Part shown: piece by piece, positions 1 to 11,995 of the stretch | How the letters are laid out: each line of letters opens with the position of its first letter | Position numbering within the stretch: position 1 is the stretch's first letter | NCBI GenBank assembly: GCA_963966185.1 | Contig: CAWZYM010000416.1 | Location: forward strand, 1 to 64,000 | Reading direction: 5' to 3' | Source: Rhabditoides inermis | Taxonomy: Eukaryota; Nematoda; Chromadorea; Rhabditida; Rhabditidae | DNA: 64,000 nucleotides | Made by a program: the position numbers and the translations under genes | Notes under the pieces: model-generated | Told to the model about the DNA's origin: nothing | Databases searched by the model: none | The model's input: only the letters and a program-made list of their open reading frames with translations

Positions 1-62
1 GTGATGTATACGTGATGTATATGTGATGTATACGTGATGTATACGTGATGTAAATGTGATGT
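1..62 (-). repeat. End of an 11-bp minisatellite array
   Basis: About five units of GTGATGTATAC/GTGATGTATAT run in from the left edge and stop where the long inverted repeat starts. This is the reverse orientation of the ATACATCACRT unit that dominates the window, so the array continues outside it. Confidence 0.9.
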
Positions 63-946
63 ATACACTACTCGCCACATGGAATAGCAAAAGTGTGGGC
101 CCGAGTGCCCCCGGTGTGGGCCCGAGTGGGCCCGCGCCCCGTATTCGATCATATCGAAATATTTTCTCATGAAATTTTGTATACATAATGAGAAAAGCAT
201 TCCGCATCGATCTGCGTTTACAGAATTTTGAAGATTTGATTTTGATTTTTTTCGGGCTCACACCCTGTGGGCCCGGCGGTCCCACTGAGTGTCCCCGGTG
301 TGGGACCGTGTGGGCCCGACGGGCTCACTCTGTGCCCCCGGTGTGGGACCGTGTGGGCCCGAACACTATATCTTCTTATTTTACTATTTTCATCAAAAAC
401 AAACATTACTAACGTAATATCCATAGTGTATTTAGGCTGGAAACATGTTTTGAGCGAAAAATGAAACATGTTTCACTCATCATGACATCATGAGTTGACG
501 TCACTTTGCCGTTTCGACAGGTCACACTTTCCCGATTTTTATAAGAATAACTGCTCCCGATTTTTATTATTTTGTTCGTGAGCTACATTTGGAGACATAA
601 TTTCTTATTTGAATTGCATATATGATTGGTCCCCGATAAAACGAAGCCCGTTTAGTGCATCCAGTCCCTCCTATTGCCATCCAATCGCATATGGCTACTC
701 TGCCTTGAGCGGTTACAGTCTGCTGCGCGACTGCTGGTGTCACTAGGTCAACTTCTGAAAAGACACTCGAAATGTCAGAATGCACTTTTGATAAAACACT
801 GATATCATAATCGATTGTGTCTCGTTTTCCGAATCAGTCTCTTTCATATGGTTCCGATGAAGTTCATTATATTCCGTTCACTACCCACGCCATCATACAG
901 TACTCACGTGACGCGCATGCATGGATTCCACGAGTGAGCGTGGATA

Positions 947-956
<10 letters not shown>

Positions 957-1004
<48 letters not shown>
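957..1004. repeat. (GA)n microsatellite in left arm
   Basis: Uninterrupted GA dinucleotides preceded by a short GT run. The right arm has the matching CT run but with an added CA run, so the tract has drifted since the arms formed. Confidence 0.95.
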
Positions 1005-1007
<3 letters not shown>

Positions 1008-2402
1008 TGGCGTCCGATCAAAATGGGAACTGCACCACTGAACTTCCCATCTTTCACTCCTTATTGTGATAATATTGTGTCAGCATTTTGTTTTCATGAT
1101 TTCCACAACGTTGTCACCCATGAGTCTTTAGCGAGAACCCGGTGCGAGAGAGGAGGGGGCGGGGCGTAGAGGAGTCGCGTCTCTCTGGCTGTGCCCTGCC
1201 ACAGGCGGGAGAGACTGCGACGCGATAACATGTCTGACTTCCACCATTCAAATTCATGAAATCATAAATGATCAATCTTGTTTTCAGTTTGATACATACA
1301 TTTCGAGCTTCAAAAAGAGGTCTCATATGGACATACGCAACTTTTTCAGTTACAGAACAGTCCGTTTCAAACAGTTCGTGTCCGTTTCAATACGCGAAAT
1401 GTATCTGCCAAAAAACTAACTTTAATGTTTGTAATTTAGTTCAAGATCGGAATCAGTTCATTTATATTGTGTGTGAGTGCTGTTTCATTCGAGAGTTTGT
1501 CTCACACGACTACCACATTCTCTATTCACTCTCTCCCCTCACCCGCCCGTAGCACGCTACAGGCAGAGTTGGGCTTGGGAGTGAGTGGAGACTCGATATG
1601 AGAGAGTGTGTAAAAGAGTGAGGTCCGGACGCAAGAGGGTTAGATAACACACGATACAAGAGAGGAAGAGGTTCAGACAAATATTAGAGACCATGCTGCA
1701 CCCGGAGAGTGAACACCGATACTGTAATAAATGTGTGGTGTTTTCGTGATTACTCAACTGCCAATTCCAGCCGGAGTGGCGATACTGATTTCGTTCAAAT
1801 TGGTCCAAACTTAAAATTAAAGACGTCATTTTACTCGTCTCAATGAGAGAAAGCCGATGCGCACAAATTCAAATCTGGTTTCTCAAACACTAAAGAGCTT
1901 CACAGGTCAAAAGATTCGCTATATCTTGAAAAAAAATCCGATTTATTTACTATTCCCTACCCACACCGGTCGTCGGGTTCACTCTTGTGCTCTTCCTTTT
2001 CGAATAGCGTAGAATGACGATTCAAGCTCTAACCGCGACAATGCGGTCGTACTTCCGAAGACTGCGTGTTTCGTCAGGTCCTTATGAGACCTCTTTTTGA
2101 AGCTCGAAATGTATGTATCAAACTGAAAACAAGATTGATCATTTATGATTTCATGAATTTGAATGGTGGAAGTCAGACATGTTATCGCGTCGCAGTCTCT
2201 TCCGCCTGTGGCAGGGCACAGCCAGAGAGACGCGACTCCTCTACGCCCCGCCCCCTCCTCTCTCGCACCGGGTTCTCGCTAAAGACTCATGGGTGACAAC
2301 GTTGTGGAAATCATGAAAACAAAATGCTGACACAATATTATCACAATAAGGAGTGAAAGATGGGAAGTTCAGTGGTGCAGTTCCCATTTTGATCGGACGC
2401 CA

Positions 2403-2404
<2 letters not shown>

Positions 2405-2454
<50 letters not shown>
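2405..2454. repeat. (CT)n(CA)n microsatellite at duplication edge
   Basis: CT dinucleotides followed by CA dinucleotides. The similarity between the two large duplicated blocks begins at its right edge (2452 matches 44216), which makes it the likely breakpoint. Confidence 0.9.
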
Positions 2455-2455
<1 letters not shown>

Positions 2456-3325
2456 TATCCACGCTCACTCGTGGAATCCATGCATGCGCGTCACGTGAGT
2501 ACTGTATGATGGCGTGGGTAGTGAACGGAATATAGTGAACTTCATCGGAACCATATGAAACATGGTATATTCCTGATTCGGAAAACGAGACACAATCGAT
2601 TATGATATCAGTGTTTTATCAAAAGTGCATTCTGACATTTCGAGTGTCTTTTCAGAAGTTGACCTAGTGACACCAGCAGTCGCGCAGCAGACTGTAACCG
2701 CTCAAGGCAGAGTAGCCATATGCGATTGGATGGCAATAGGAGGGACTGGATGCACTAAACGGGCTTCGTTTTATCGGGGGTCATATATGCAATTCAAATA
2801 AGAAATTATGTCTCCAAATGTAGCTCACAAACAAAACAATAAAAATCGGAAGCAGTTATTCTTATCAAAATCGGAAAAGTGTGACCTGTCGAAACGGCAA
2901 AGTGACGTCAACTCATGATGTCGTGATGAGTGAAACATGTTTCATTTTTCGCTCAAAACATGTTTCCAACGTTAGTAATGTTTGTTTTTGATGAAAATAG
3001 TAAAATAAGAAGATATAGTGTTCGGGCCCACACGGTCCCACACCGGGGGCACAGAGTGAGCCCGTCGGGCCCACACGGTCCCACACCGGGGACACTCAGT
3101 GGGACCGCCGGTCCCACAGGGTGTGAGCCCGAAAAAAATCAAAATCAAAATTTCAAAATTCTGTAAACGCAGATCGATGCGGAATGCTTTTCTCATTATG
3201 TATACAAAATTTCATGAGAAAATATTTCGATATGATCTATTACGGGGCGCGGGCCCACTCGGGCCCACACCGGGGGCACTCGGGCCCACACTTTTGCTAT
3301 TCCATGTGGCGAGTAGTGTATGTGA

Positions 3326-3439
3326 TTACCCTACACACCTACCCTACACACTTTATTTACCCTACAAACTTACTCTACACACTCACCCTACACACTTTAG
3401 TTGCCCTACAAACTTACCCTACACACTTTAGTTACCCTG
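3326..3439. repeat. CCCTACA-type short repeat
   Basis: Irregular alternation of ACCCTACACACTTTAGTT and ACCCTACAAACTT motifs, in period-13 to period-18 blocks. It sits between the inverted-repeat element and an 11-bp array. It is superficially telomere-like but is not the canonical nematode TTAGGC repeat. Confidence 0.85.
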
Positions 3440-3568
3440 CACATTTACATCACGTATACATCACAACATCACATATACATCACATATACATCACGTATAC
3501 ATCACGTGATGTTTACGTGATGTATGTGATGTTAACGTGATGTATACGTAATGTATATGTGATGTACC
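3440..3568. repeat. 11-bp minisatellite with orientation switch
   Basis: Plus-oriented CATCAC units change to minus-oriented GTGATG units at the palindrome CATCACGTGATG (3500-3511), followed by the conserved GTTTACGTGATGTATGTGATG block seen at other switches. Confidence 0.9.
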
Positions 3569-3585
3569 CTACACACTTTAGTTAC

Positions 3586-4790
<1,205 letters not shown>

Positions 4791-5031
4791 ATACATCACA
4801 TATACATTACGTATACATCACGTATACATCACATATACATTACGTATACATCACGTAAACATCACATAAATCGCATATACATTACGTATACATCACGTAA
4901 ACATCACATACATCACGTAAACATCACGTGATGTATACGTGATGTATATGTGATGTATATGTGATGTTGTGATGTATACGTGATGTATATGTGATGTATA
5001 TGTGATGTATATGTGATGTTTATGTGATGTA
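4791..5031. repeat. 11-bp minisatellite array
   Basis: Plus-oriented units switch to minus orientation at CATCACGTGATG (4922-4933). The array stops at the conserved start of the 9.74-kb unit. Confidence 0.9.
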
Positions 5032-5556
5032 CTGTCCCGATCACAAGCTTTGACCATTCGGCCGTGACGTCCCGGCCCGGGCCGTGACATAGCGTGAAAT
5101 TGATTATATCTCGTTATCAGATTAAACTAAAAATAAACCAAGATCACCATTAAATTCAGCGTGCATGATTTGCCCGGAAAGCATAATTCAATCTCATTTT
5201 CATCATTCAAATTGACATCCGGGTGCCCATGTGAGAAACACGGTTCAGCATGAAAAGAAGCCGCTGTGATGGAAGTCACATTGAGTATAGATAAACGAAC
5301 TTTCGGATTTTTACATATCTATATGTTGTTGATCTATATACAAAAAATTACAGTGAATATTATTTCACTCGTCGAAAAATTTCGATGCAAAGTGGCCGTT
5401 TCAAATTGACATCATTTGATCTAGACGCTTTTGAAATGCTCAATGACGTCCGATCGAAATGAGAGTTGCACCTCTGAACTTCCAATCTTTCACTCCATAT
5501 TATGATAATGTTGTTTCAAAATTTCGTTTTCGTGATTTCCACTATGTGGAAATCAC
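5032..5556. mobile_element. Hairpin-ended 0.5-kb repeat element
   Basis: Non-coding element present at each start of the 9.74-kb unit. Its right end is a perfect hairpin (GTGATTTCCAC, loop TAT, GTGGAAATCAC). Near its left end is the palindrome CGGCCCGGGCCG. On the minus strand the first 45 bases contain GGCCGAATGGTCAAAGC, which resembles the A box of Leu/Ser tRNAs, but no B box follows. Positions 5456-5540 align by eye with 1020-1108 of the long inverted repeat. A tRNA-derived or foldback origin is possible; neither is proved. Confidence 0.55.
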
Positions 5557-5575
5557 GCACTTTATTCATCACGCA

Positions 5576-5667
5576 CGCACACTACACACTTTATTTACCC
5601 TACAAACTTACTCTACACACTCACCCTACACACTTTAGTTACCCTACAAACTTACCCTACACATTTA
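5576..5667. repeat. CCCTACA-type short repeat
   Basis: Alternating CCCTACACACTTTAGTTA and CCCTACAAACTTA motifs linking the hairpin-ended element to the next minisatellite array. Confidence 0.8.
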
Positions 5668-7737
5668 CATCACGTATACATCACAACTTCACATATACAT
5701 CACATATACATCACGTATACATCACGTGATGTTTACGTGATGTATGTGATGTTTACGTGATGTATACGTAATGTATATGTGATGTACCCTACACACTTTA
5801 GTTACATATACATCACATATACATCACGTATACATCACATATACATCACATATACATCACATATATATCACGTATACATCACATATACATTACGTATACA
5901 TCACGTATACATCACATATACATTACGTATACATCACGTAAACATCACATACATCACGTAAACATCACGTGATGTATACGTGATGTATATGTGATGTATA
6001 TGTGATGTTGTGATGTATACGTGATGTGTATGTGATGTATAAGTGATGTATATTTGATGTGTATGTGATGTATACGTGATGTATACGTGATGTATATGTG
6101 ATGTAAACGTGATGTATACGTGATGTATACGTGATGTATACGTGATGTATACGTGATGTATACGTGATGTATACGTGATGTATACGTGATGTATATGTGA
6201 TGTATATGTGATGTATATGTGATGTATATGTGATGTATATGTGATGTATACGTGATGTATGTATACGTGATGTATACGTTATGTATACGTGATGTATACG
6301 TGATGTATACGTGATGTATATGTGATGTATATGTGATGTATATGTGATGTATATGTGATGTATATATGATGTATATGTGATGTATATGTGATGTATATGT
6401 GATGTATATGTGATGTATATGTGATGTATATGTGATGTATATGTGATGTGTATGTGATGTATACGTGATGTATATGTGATGTATACGTGATGTGTACGTG
6501 ATGTATACGTGATGTATACGTGATGTATACGTTATGTATACGTGATGTATACGTGATGTATATGTGATGTATACGTGATGTATATGTGATGTATATGTGA
6601 TGTATATGTGATGTATATGTGATGTATATGTGATGTATACGTGGGTAACCAAAGTGTGTAGGGTGAGTGTGTCACGTATACATCACGTATACATCATGTA
6701 TACATCACATTTACATCACATATACATCACGTATACATCACGTATACATCACATATGCATCACGTATACATCACATATACATCACATATACATCACATAT
6801 ACATCACATATACATCACGTATACATCACGTATACATCACGTATACATCACGTATACATCACGTATACATCACATATACATCACATACACATCACATATA
6901 CATCACATATACATCACGTATACATCACATACACATCACATATACATCACATATACATCACGTATACATCACAACATCACATATACATCACATATACATC
7001 ACGTATACATCACGTATACATCACTTATACATCACATATACATCACGTATACATCACGTATACATCACTTATACATCACATATACATCACGTATACATCA
7101 CGTATACATCACATATACATCACGTATACATCACGTATACATCACGTATACATCACGTATACATCACGTATACATCACGTATACATCACGTATACATCAC
7201 ATACACATCACATATACATCACATATACATCACGTATACATCACAACATCACATATACATCACATATACATCACGTATACATCACGTATACATCACTTAT
7301 ACATCACATATACATCACGTATACATCACATATACATCACGTATACATCACATATACATCACGTATACATCACATATACATCACATATACATCACGTATA
7401 GATCACGTATACATCACATATACATCACGTATACATCACATATACATCACATATACATTACGTATAGATCACGTATACACCACGTATACATCACATATAC
7501 ATCACATCTACATCACATATACATCGCGTATACATCACATATACATCACGTAAACATCACGTATACATCAACGTATACATCACGTATACATCAACGCATT
7601 GTTGTAACATTGAGTAACATTGTTGTAACATTCTGTAACGCATCACATATACATCACATACACATCACATATACATCACATACACATCACGTATACATCA
7701 CATACACATCACATATACATAACATATACATCACATA
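5668..7737. repeat. 11-bp minisatellite, main array of unit copy 1
   Basis: About 2 kb of ATACATCACGT/ATACATCACAT units. Orientation is plus, then minus (5732-5787), plus (5803-5968), minus (5969-6640) and plus (6673-7737). Switches at 5720-5731 and 5963-5974 are CATCACGTGATG palindromes that flank a 243-base cassette with inverted ends of about 57 bases. Non-unit spacers lie at 6645-6672 and 7592-7638; the latter is a tandem of TTGTAACATT-like words. The unit has no stop codon in several frames on either strand, so it yields long meaningless frames of YITYTS-type sequence. Confidence 0.93.
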
Positions 7738-7738
7738 T

Positions 7739-7960
7739 AATAGGCGTAGGGATGGGTTCCTTCGGTACTACTGTAGGACTATGAATAACCGCTCCTCGTT
7801 CCAGTGGTACTTTGTCCGCGATCTCGCGGTGCATGCGGTTCCCCGGAGGCGTGGACGGACTTCGGCGACCCGGGAGAAGCACAAGTCAACCGATTCGCAG
7901 AGACAGGTGGGTGGGGAAAGCGCGTCTAACAACGTGTCTGTTGCCGCCACTTCTCAGTAA
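7739..7960 (+). CDS. LINE ORF1, C-terminal remnant, copy 1
   Basis: About 73 codons of non-repeat protein ending at TAA 7958-7960. The frame runs in from the minisatellite, which is not part of the gene. The piece FQWYFVRDL followed by a basic stretch resembles the C-terminus of the other LINE ORF1 here (QWTVRNCKLVKLE, ending at 26481), which supports ORF1 identity. ORF1 proteins of this class are RNA-binding partners of the retrotransposition complex. Its stop overlaps the ORF2 start as TAATG, a layout known from some LINEs that reinitiate translation. Truncation at 7738 removes most of the protein. Confidence 0.6.
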   Translation, partial: NRRRDGFLRYYCRTMNNRSSFQWYFVRDLAVHAVPRRRGRTSATREKHKSTDSQRQVGGESASNNVSVAATSQ

Positions 7961-10764
7961 TGGTTACTTCCGCAAACAAATATTTTAGCCTCTTTACCAG
8001 TAATATTCGTAGTTTTAAAAACTCCCTGCAGCTTATAACTGCTTCTTTTCATTCTCTGTCTGTGATTGGTGTTTTGACGGAGATTTGGACACGGGATGAG
8101 AAATCGATTCCAATTTTCCCTCGGCGCGTCACTCACGCTGCCTGTCGATCAGATCGAAGAGGCGGAGGTGTCATGATTAGTGTTCCTTCGAATTTGGGAT
8201 CTACTTTACTCGCACAAATTAGCCTGGATGATCTTGATGCGGTAGCTTCTAAAATATCCTTCCCTAATGGCTCTAGAGTTATAGTTATTGGAGTATATCG
8301 GCACCCGCGAAGCTCACCAAATTTCACTCACCATCTGGAAACGTTTATTGCCCGTTTCAATATAGATTGTCCGGTTATAATTACAGGTGATTTTAATTTC
8401 CCAGAAATCAATTGGCGTGATAATACATCTAGCGAACCAAAATCATTTGACTTTGTTGGATTATGCAACACATTGGGCCTTTCTCAGCATGTCAACTTCC
8501 CCACTCGCGGATATAACATATTAGATTTGATACTTTGTAATGACCGTTCCTTGATTTTCAACGTAAAACCTGGAATTCAAATTTCAGATCATGTATCAGT
8601 AGAGTGTTCCTTAAATATACCACTATCACCATCTTGTGACAATGTTGAGAAAACCTACTTTGACAACAGAAATGGAGACTATGCCGCGATGTGCCATGAT
8701 CTCGCTGCTATTGATTGGGTCTCACAGTTTGGACAATGTACTGATATAGATCAAAAGTACAATGTTCTTACTTGTTACATACACGACTCTATCAACATAA
8801 GAGTACCAATTCTTACAATCAAGAGCGCGAAAAAGTTTCCCTCATGGCTGTTATCTAAGAAACTGAAAATTAGAAAATTGTTTGATAAACAGAAACACAC
8901 CAAGGATCCAGATGATATATATACCTATAAGAATGCGACAAAACTTTATAAGCAAGACGTGAAAAGCTATCTCATTGAACGCGAACGCAGTATTTTGAAA
9001 AAAGGCTCCCCAGCTGAATATTGGAACTATATCAAGAAACGCACTGTTGGCAAAGCAGACATTCTGTTCCTTTCTGATGGGAAAAACCTTGTCTCTGATG
9101 ATTTCGAAAGAGCACAGATGTTTAACAAACATTTTTCTGATGTATTTATAAGAGATGACCATAAACCATTCTCAGCGCAAAGTAAGACATCTGTTAGCCT
9201 GATGAATATAAATCTGGATCCGGATCGTGTTTATACATATTTGAAGCACTTCAAACGAAAACTCTCATATGGACCGGACAACATACCTAGTATTGTGCTG
9301 CAATCATTAGCTGTTGTACTCGCTGAACCTTTGTCCATGATTTTCAAGGAATCTTTAACCACAGGCAACATGCCGAACCTTTGGAAACAATCTATAGTAG
9401 TGCCGGTCCATAAGAAAGATGATCCTTCTATTGTAAATAACTACCGCCCTATTTCGCTCACTTGTACAAGTTGTAGAGTGCTTGAGCGGATGTTAGTCTA
9501 TGAGATGCGTACACATCTTTGGTCTAATCATCTTGTCGCACCTCAGCAGTTTGGGTTCCTAGATGGACGCTCTACCATTTCACAGATGGTGGAGTATGTC
9601 TCATTTATTAGTAGCGAATTGGGTGCAAAACGGATAGTCGATAGTATATATCTTGATGTTGCGAAGGCTTTTGACACTGTTTCGCACAGACGATTAATAC
9701 AAATCTGTGATGCGTATGGATTCCGCGGCAATCTCCTTAGATGGCTACAAAACTACTTGACTGGAAGGACCCAATGTGTGCGTATATCCAACAAATTATC
9801 TGATTGGTTAGATGTTTTATCTGGAGTACCTCAAGGAAGTGTTGTAGGTCCTCTCATGTTCTTGTTGTATGTCAACGATATCGGAGTCGTTATCGAACAT
9901 AGTAAATTTCACATTTATGCAGACGATCTAAAACTCTACCTGTCATCGAGTACTCCCTGTTTCGAGTCAAAATTGATATCCGATCTTCGTCGGATAGCTA
10001 AATTTTTCATTGACAGACAAATGAAACTGTCAGTTTCTAAATGTGAGTGTATGCATTTTGGCAAGAATAATCCTATGTATTCATACACATGTGAGGGTCA
10101 ACCTTTACGTTCGGTGCGTAATATACGCGATCTAGGTATTCAACTCAATTTTGACCTCAGTCCCGATAGTCATATTTCAAAACAAGTACGAAAAGCATCT
10201 GCCCTTGCTATACTTGTTCCGCGGACTTTCTCCTATTCGAAAGATTTATATAGAAATTTATTCATATACAAAATCAGACCGATTCTCGAATACGGCAGTG
10301 AAGTGTTATGTCTAATGAACAAAACTTTCACGAATGCATTGGAAAAGACACAACGAAAGTTCACAAAGGCAATATTTCCGAAAATGAGCTACGCGAACCG
10401 TCTCGAGTCTCTCCAACTGGAAACACTAAATATGCGTAGAATGAAAAGCAACCTTACCCTAGTACATAGCTATATGTATGGATATATCAAGTCAGAAAAC
10501 CCTTTTGACGTCATTGATTCCAAGTCAAGATCATCTAGGAACCGTTCCAATGGGTATAAACTTCACAGTAACGCCAAAAACACAATTCAACAGTCTTTTA
10601 TAATTCATTCGGTTGTTAACACTTGGAACTTGCTTCCTCAAACCGTTGTAAATATTCCCGATAAACACCAATTCAGAAAGAGCTTAAATAATCATATAAA
10701 TTTCCATAGTAAAAACGGCACTATTTTCAGTTCACTTAAAATACAAGACCCCACTAATCTCTAA
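7960..10764 (+). CDS. LINE ORF2: endonuclease/reverse transcriptase, copy 1
   Basis: A 934-codon open frame. Residues 1-220 are an APE-type endonuclease: N15 in SNIRS, E41 in TEIW, ITGDFN at 141-146 and SDH at 209-211. Residues of roughly 400-720 are the reverse transcriptase: NYRPISL at 494-500, the first catalytic aspartate in DVAKAFDTVSH (566-576), GVPQGSVVGP at 622-631 and YADD at 653-656. All catalytic motifs are present without a break. The protein nicks target DNA and copies its own RNA there. The ATG at 7960 overlaps the ORF1 stop by one base. No RNase H domain is evident. The order EN-RT and the motif wording fit CR1/Jockey-type LINEs; the exact clade needs a tree. Confidence 0.95.
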   Translation: MVTSANKYFSLFTSNIRSFKNSLQLITASFHSLSVIGVLTEIWTRDEKSIPIFPRRVTHAACRSDRRGGGVMISVPSNLGSTLLAQISLDDLDAVASKISFPNGSRVIVIGVYRHPRSSPNFTHHLETFIARFNIDCPVIITGDFNFPEINWRDNTSSEPKSFDFVGLCNTLGLSQHVNFPTRGYNILDLILCNDRSLIFNVKPGIQISDHVSVECSLNIPLSPSCDNVEKTYFDNRNGDYAAMCHDLAAIDWVSQFGQCTDIDQKYNVLTCYIHDSINIRVPILTIKSAKKFPSWLLSKKLKIRKLFDKQKHTKDPDDIYTYKNATKLYKQDVKSYLIERERSILKKGSPAEYWNYIKKRTVGKADILFLSDGKNLVSDDFERAQMFNKHFSDVFIRDDHKPFSAQSKTSVSLMNINLDPDRVYTYLKHFKRKLSYGPDNIPSIVLQSLAVVLAEPLSMIFKESLTTGNMPNLWKQSIVVPVHKKDDPSIVNNYRPISLTCTSCRVLERMLVYEMRTHLWSNHLVAPQQFGFLDGRSTISQMVEYVSFISSELGAKRIVDSIYLDVAKAFDTVSHRRLIQICDAYGFRGNLLRWLQNYLTGRTQCVRISNKLSDWLDVLSGVPQGSVVGPLMFLLYVNDIGVVIEHSKFHIYADDLKLYLSSSTPCFESKLISDLRRIAKFFIDRQMKLSVSKCECMHFGKNNPMYSYTCEGQPLRSVRNIRDLGIQLNFDLSPDSHISKQVRKASALAILVPRTFSYSKDLYRNLFIYKIRPILEYGSEVLCLMNKTFTNALEKTQRKFTKAIFPKMSYANRLESLQLETLNMRRMKSNLTLVHSYMYGYIKSENPFDVIDSKSRSSRNRSNGYKLHSNAKNTIQQSFIIHSVVNTWNLLPQTVVNIPDKHQFRKSLNNHINFHSKNGTIFSSLKIQDPTNL

Positions 10765-11035
10765 AATATGAAGCTGGGGCAACTCTTATTCAGAAGTGGT
10801 GACAAACGGCACATATAGATCGTTTTTCTCACTCACTTTTATCTCGTTTCGGGTGATGAGATTGCACTTTCCCTACATAGATCATGTTAACTCTGATTTC
10901 TGGGGAGAGTGCGGATGTACCGGGTCGCAGGGATACGGACCGACGACGGGGGCTGCTGTCTCCCGAGCATCTTATTGTATCTCCTTCTCTTATCCCGTGT
11001 TATCACCAAAATTCATATGAATAAACTATATATAT

Positions 11036-11050
11036 ATACATCACATATAC
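11036..11050 (+). repeat. Short minisatellite link
   Basis: One to two ATACATCACAT units between the LINE tail and the next foldback element, showing that both inserted in, or were surrounded by, the same array. Confidence 0.7.
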
Positions 11051-11799
11051 ATTAGAGAGGGCGCGCAGCGCCCTCTCTTTTGGCTTAGGATAGGGCTCGC
11101 GCTAGAATTTTCAAGAAGCGATATCCAAAGGTCACGTTAGCAACACTGTGCACTCATCCAATTCATGTTAGTTAGATTCACACAGTTCCGTAGATCAGAT
11201 CACTGGTTGACGGCATCTTTGTATCTTTTCTCCGAAAGAAGCTATGAGCGATCGCGCGCACCCATGAGGCGAGAGGCCAGCGTGTGGGTGTGTGGGTGTG
11301 TGTGTGTGGACCGTTTCCAGTCAACGCTGGCTGCTAGCTCTCTCCCGGTGGGCGGGACGCGAGAGAGAGAGCGCGAGAGAGCACGCTGATAGCAGAGGGC
11401 GCAGACAAGGCAGACATGCACTTATGCCACCGCGAATGCATAGAATTGTGTCGTGCGGTTCTATACAAAACTATGAAAATCCATATACGCAACATGAACT
11501 GCAGTCTGTAGTAGTAAATTACTTGCTACCACCGTTTCTCTTCCATCATAGTTCTGTGCGTACAATGAAAGAAGAACTTGGCAATAAGTAAGAGAAGAAA
11601 TTTCTATGAAATTCAACAAAAGCACATGTATTATCTGTTAAAAGTACTTGCGTAAAGAGAGTCAGTTTGTCTTAACCCAATTCAACAAAAGCTCATGCAT
11701 AAAACGTTTACAAATACTAACACAAACCTGCACATCCCGGACCGTTGACACTACATAACATATGAAATATGAGAATACAAATAATGTCAATGTTAGAGT

Positions 11800-11843
<44 letters not shown>

Positions 11844-11995
11844 GAGAGGGAGAGAGAGAGAGAGGGAGAGAGGGAGAGAGAGAGAGAGAGGAGCAGGTTT
11901 GTGTTAGTATTTGTAAACGTTTTATGCATGAGCTTTTGTTGAATTGGGTTAAGACAAACTGACTCTCTTTACGCAAGTACTTTTTAACAGATAAT
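11051..11995. mobile_element. Foldback element, type II, copy 1
   Basis: Same architecture as type I: the AGAGAGGGCGC hairpin at its left end, and inverted arms of about 100 bases at 11630-11731 and 11893-11995 around a GA tract. Sequence differs from type I at many positions and there is no (TA)n tract. A GTGTGGGTGTGTG run occurs near 11285. No coding sequence is recognised. Confidence 0.62.
11805..11890. repeat. (GA)n/(GGGA) microsatellite
   Basis: GA dinucleotides interrupted by GGGA, lying in the loop of the foldback arms. Its length differs slightly between the three copies of the unit. Confidence 0.9.

Larger units (their letters stand above)
63..3321. mobile_element. Long inverted-repeat (foldback) element without transposase
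   Basis: The left arm (about 63-1330) and right arm (about 2080-3321) are reverse complements of each other, with small differences. For example, the same 70-residue frame is read on minus at 1114-1326 and on plus at 2066-2296. The spacer of about 750 bases has no recognisable coding sequence. Each arm holds a GC-rich patch with repeated GGGCCC and CCGGTGTGGG motifs and a GA or CT/CA microsatellite (957-1004; 2405-2454). Part of each arm (about 1020-1108 on the left) resembles the hairpin-ended element at 5032-5556, so the families are related. Both ends abut minisatellite or CCCTACA repeat. It could be a non-autonomous DNA transposon or an inverted duplication; no transposase is seen. Confidence 0.75.
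7738..11035 (+). mobile_element. CR1/Jockey-like LINE, 5'-truncated, copy 1
   Basis: Non-LTR retrotransposon inside the minisatellite. It holds the C-terminal end of ORF1, a complete ORF2 and a 3' region of about 270 bases with AATAAA at 11020-11025, ending in a TATATATATA tail that merges with the next ATACATCAC unit. The 5' part of ORF1 is missing. No clear target-site duplication can be assigned because both flanks are the same tandem repeat. Confidence 0.88.

Noticed and set aside
5040..5080. Functional tRNA gene
   Set aside because: Only an A-box-like head is present; no anticodon arm, B box or acceptor pairing can be drawn.
5668..7960. Long frames of repeated HHIYITYTSRI-type sequence on both strands (up to 429 codons)
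   Set aside because: They come from an 11-bp unit lacking stop codons; three units give an 11-residue period in every frame and on both strands. No start context or non-repeat domain belongs to them.
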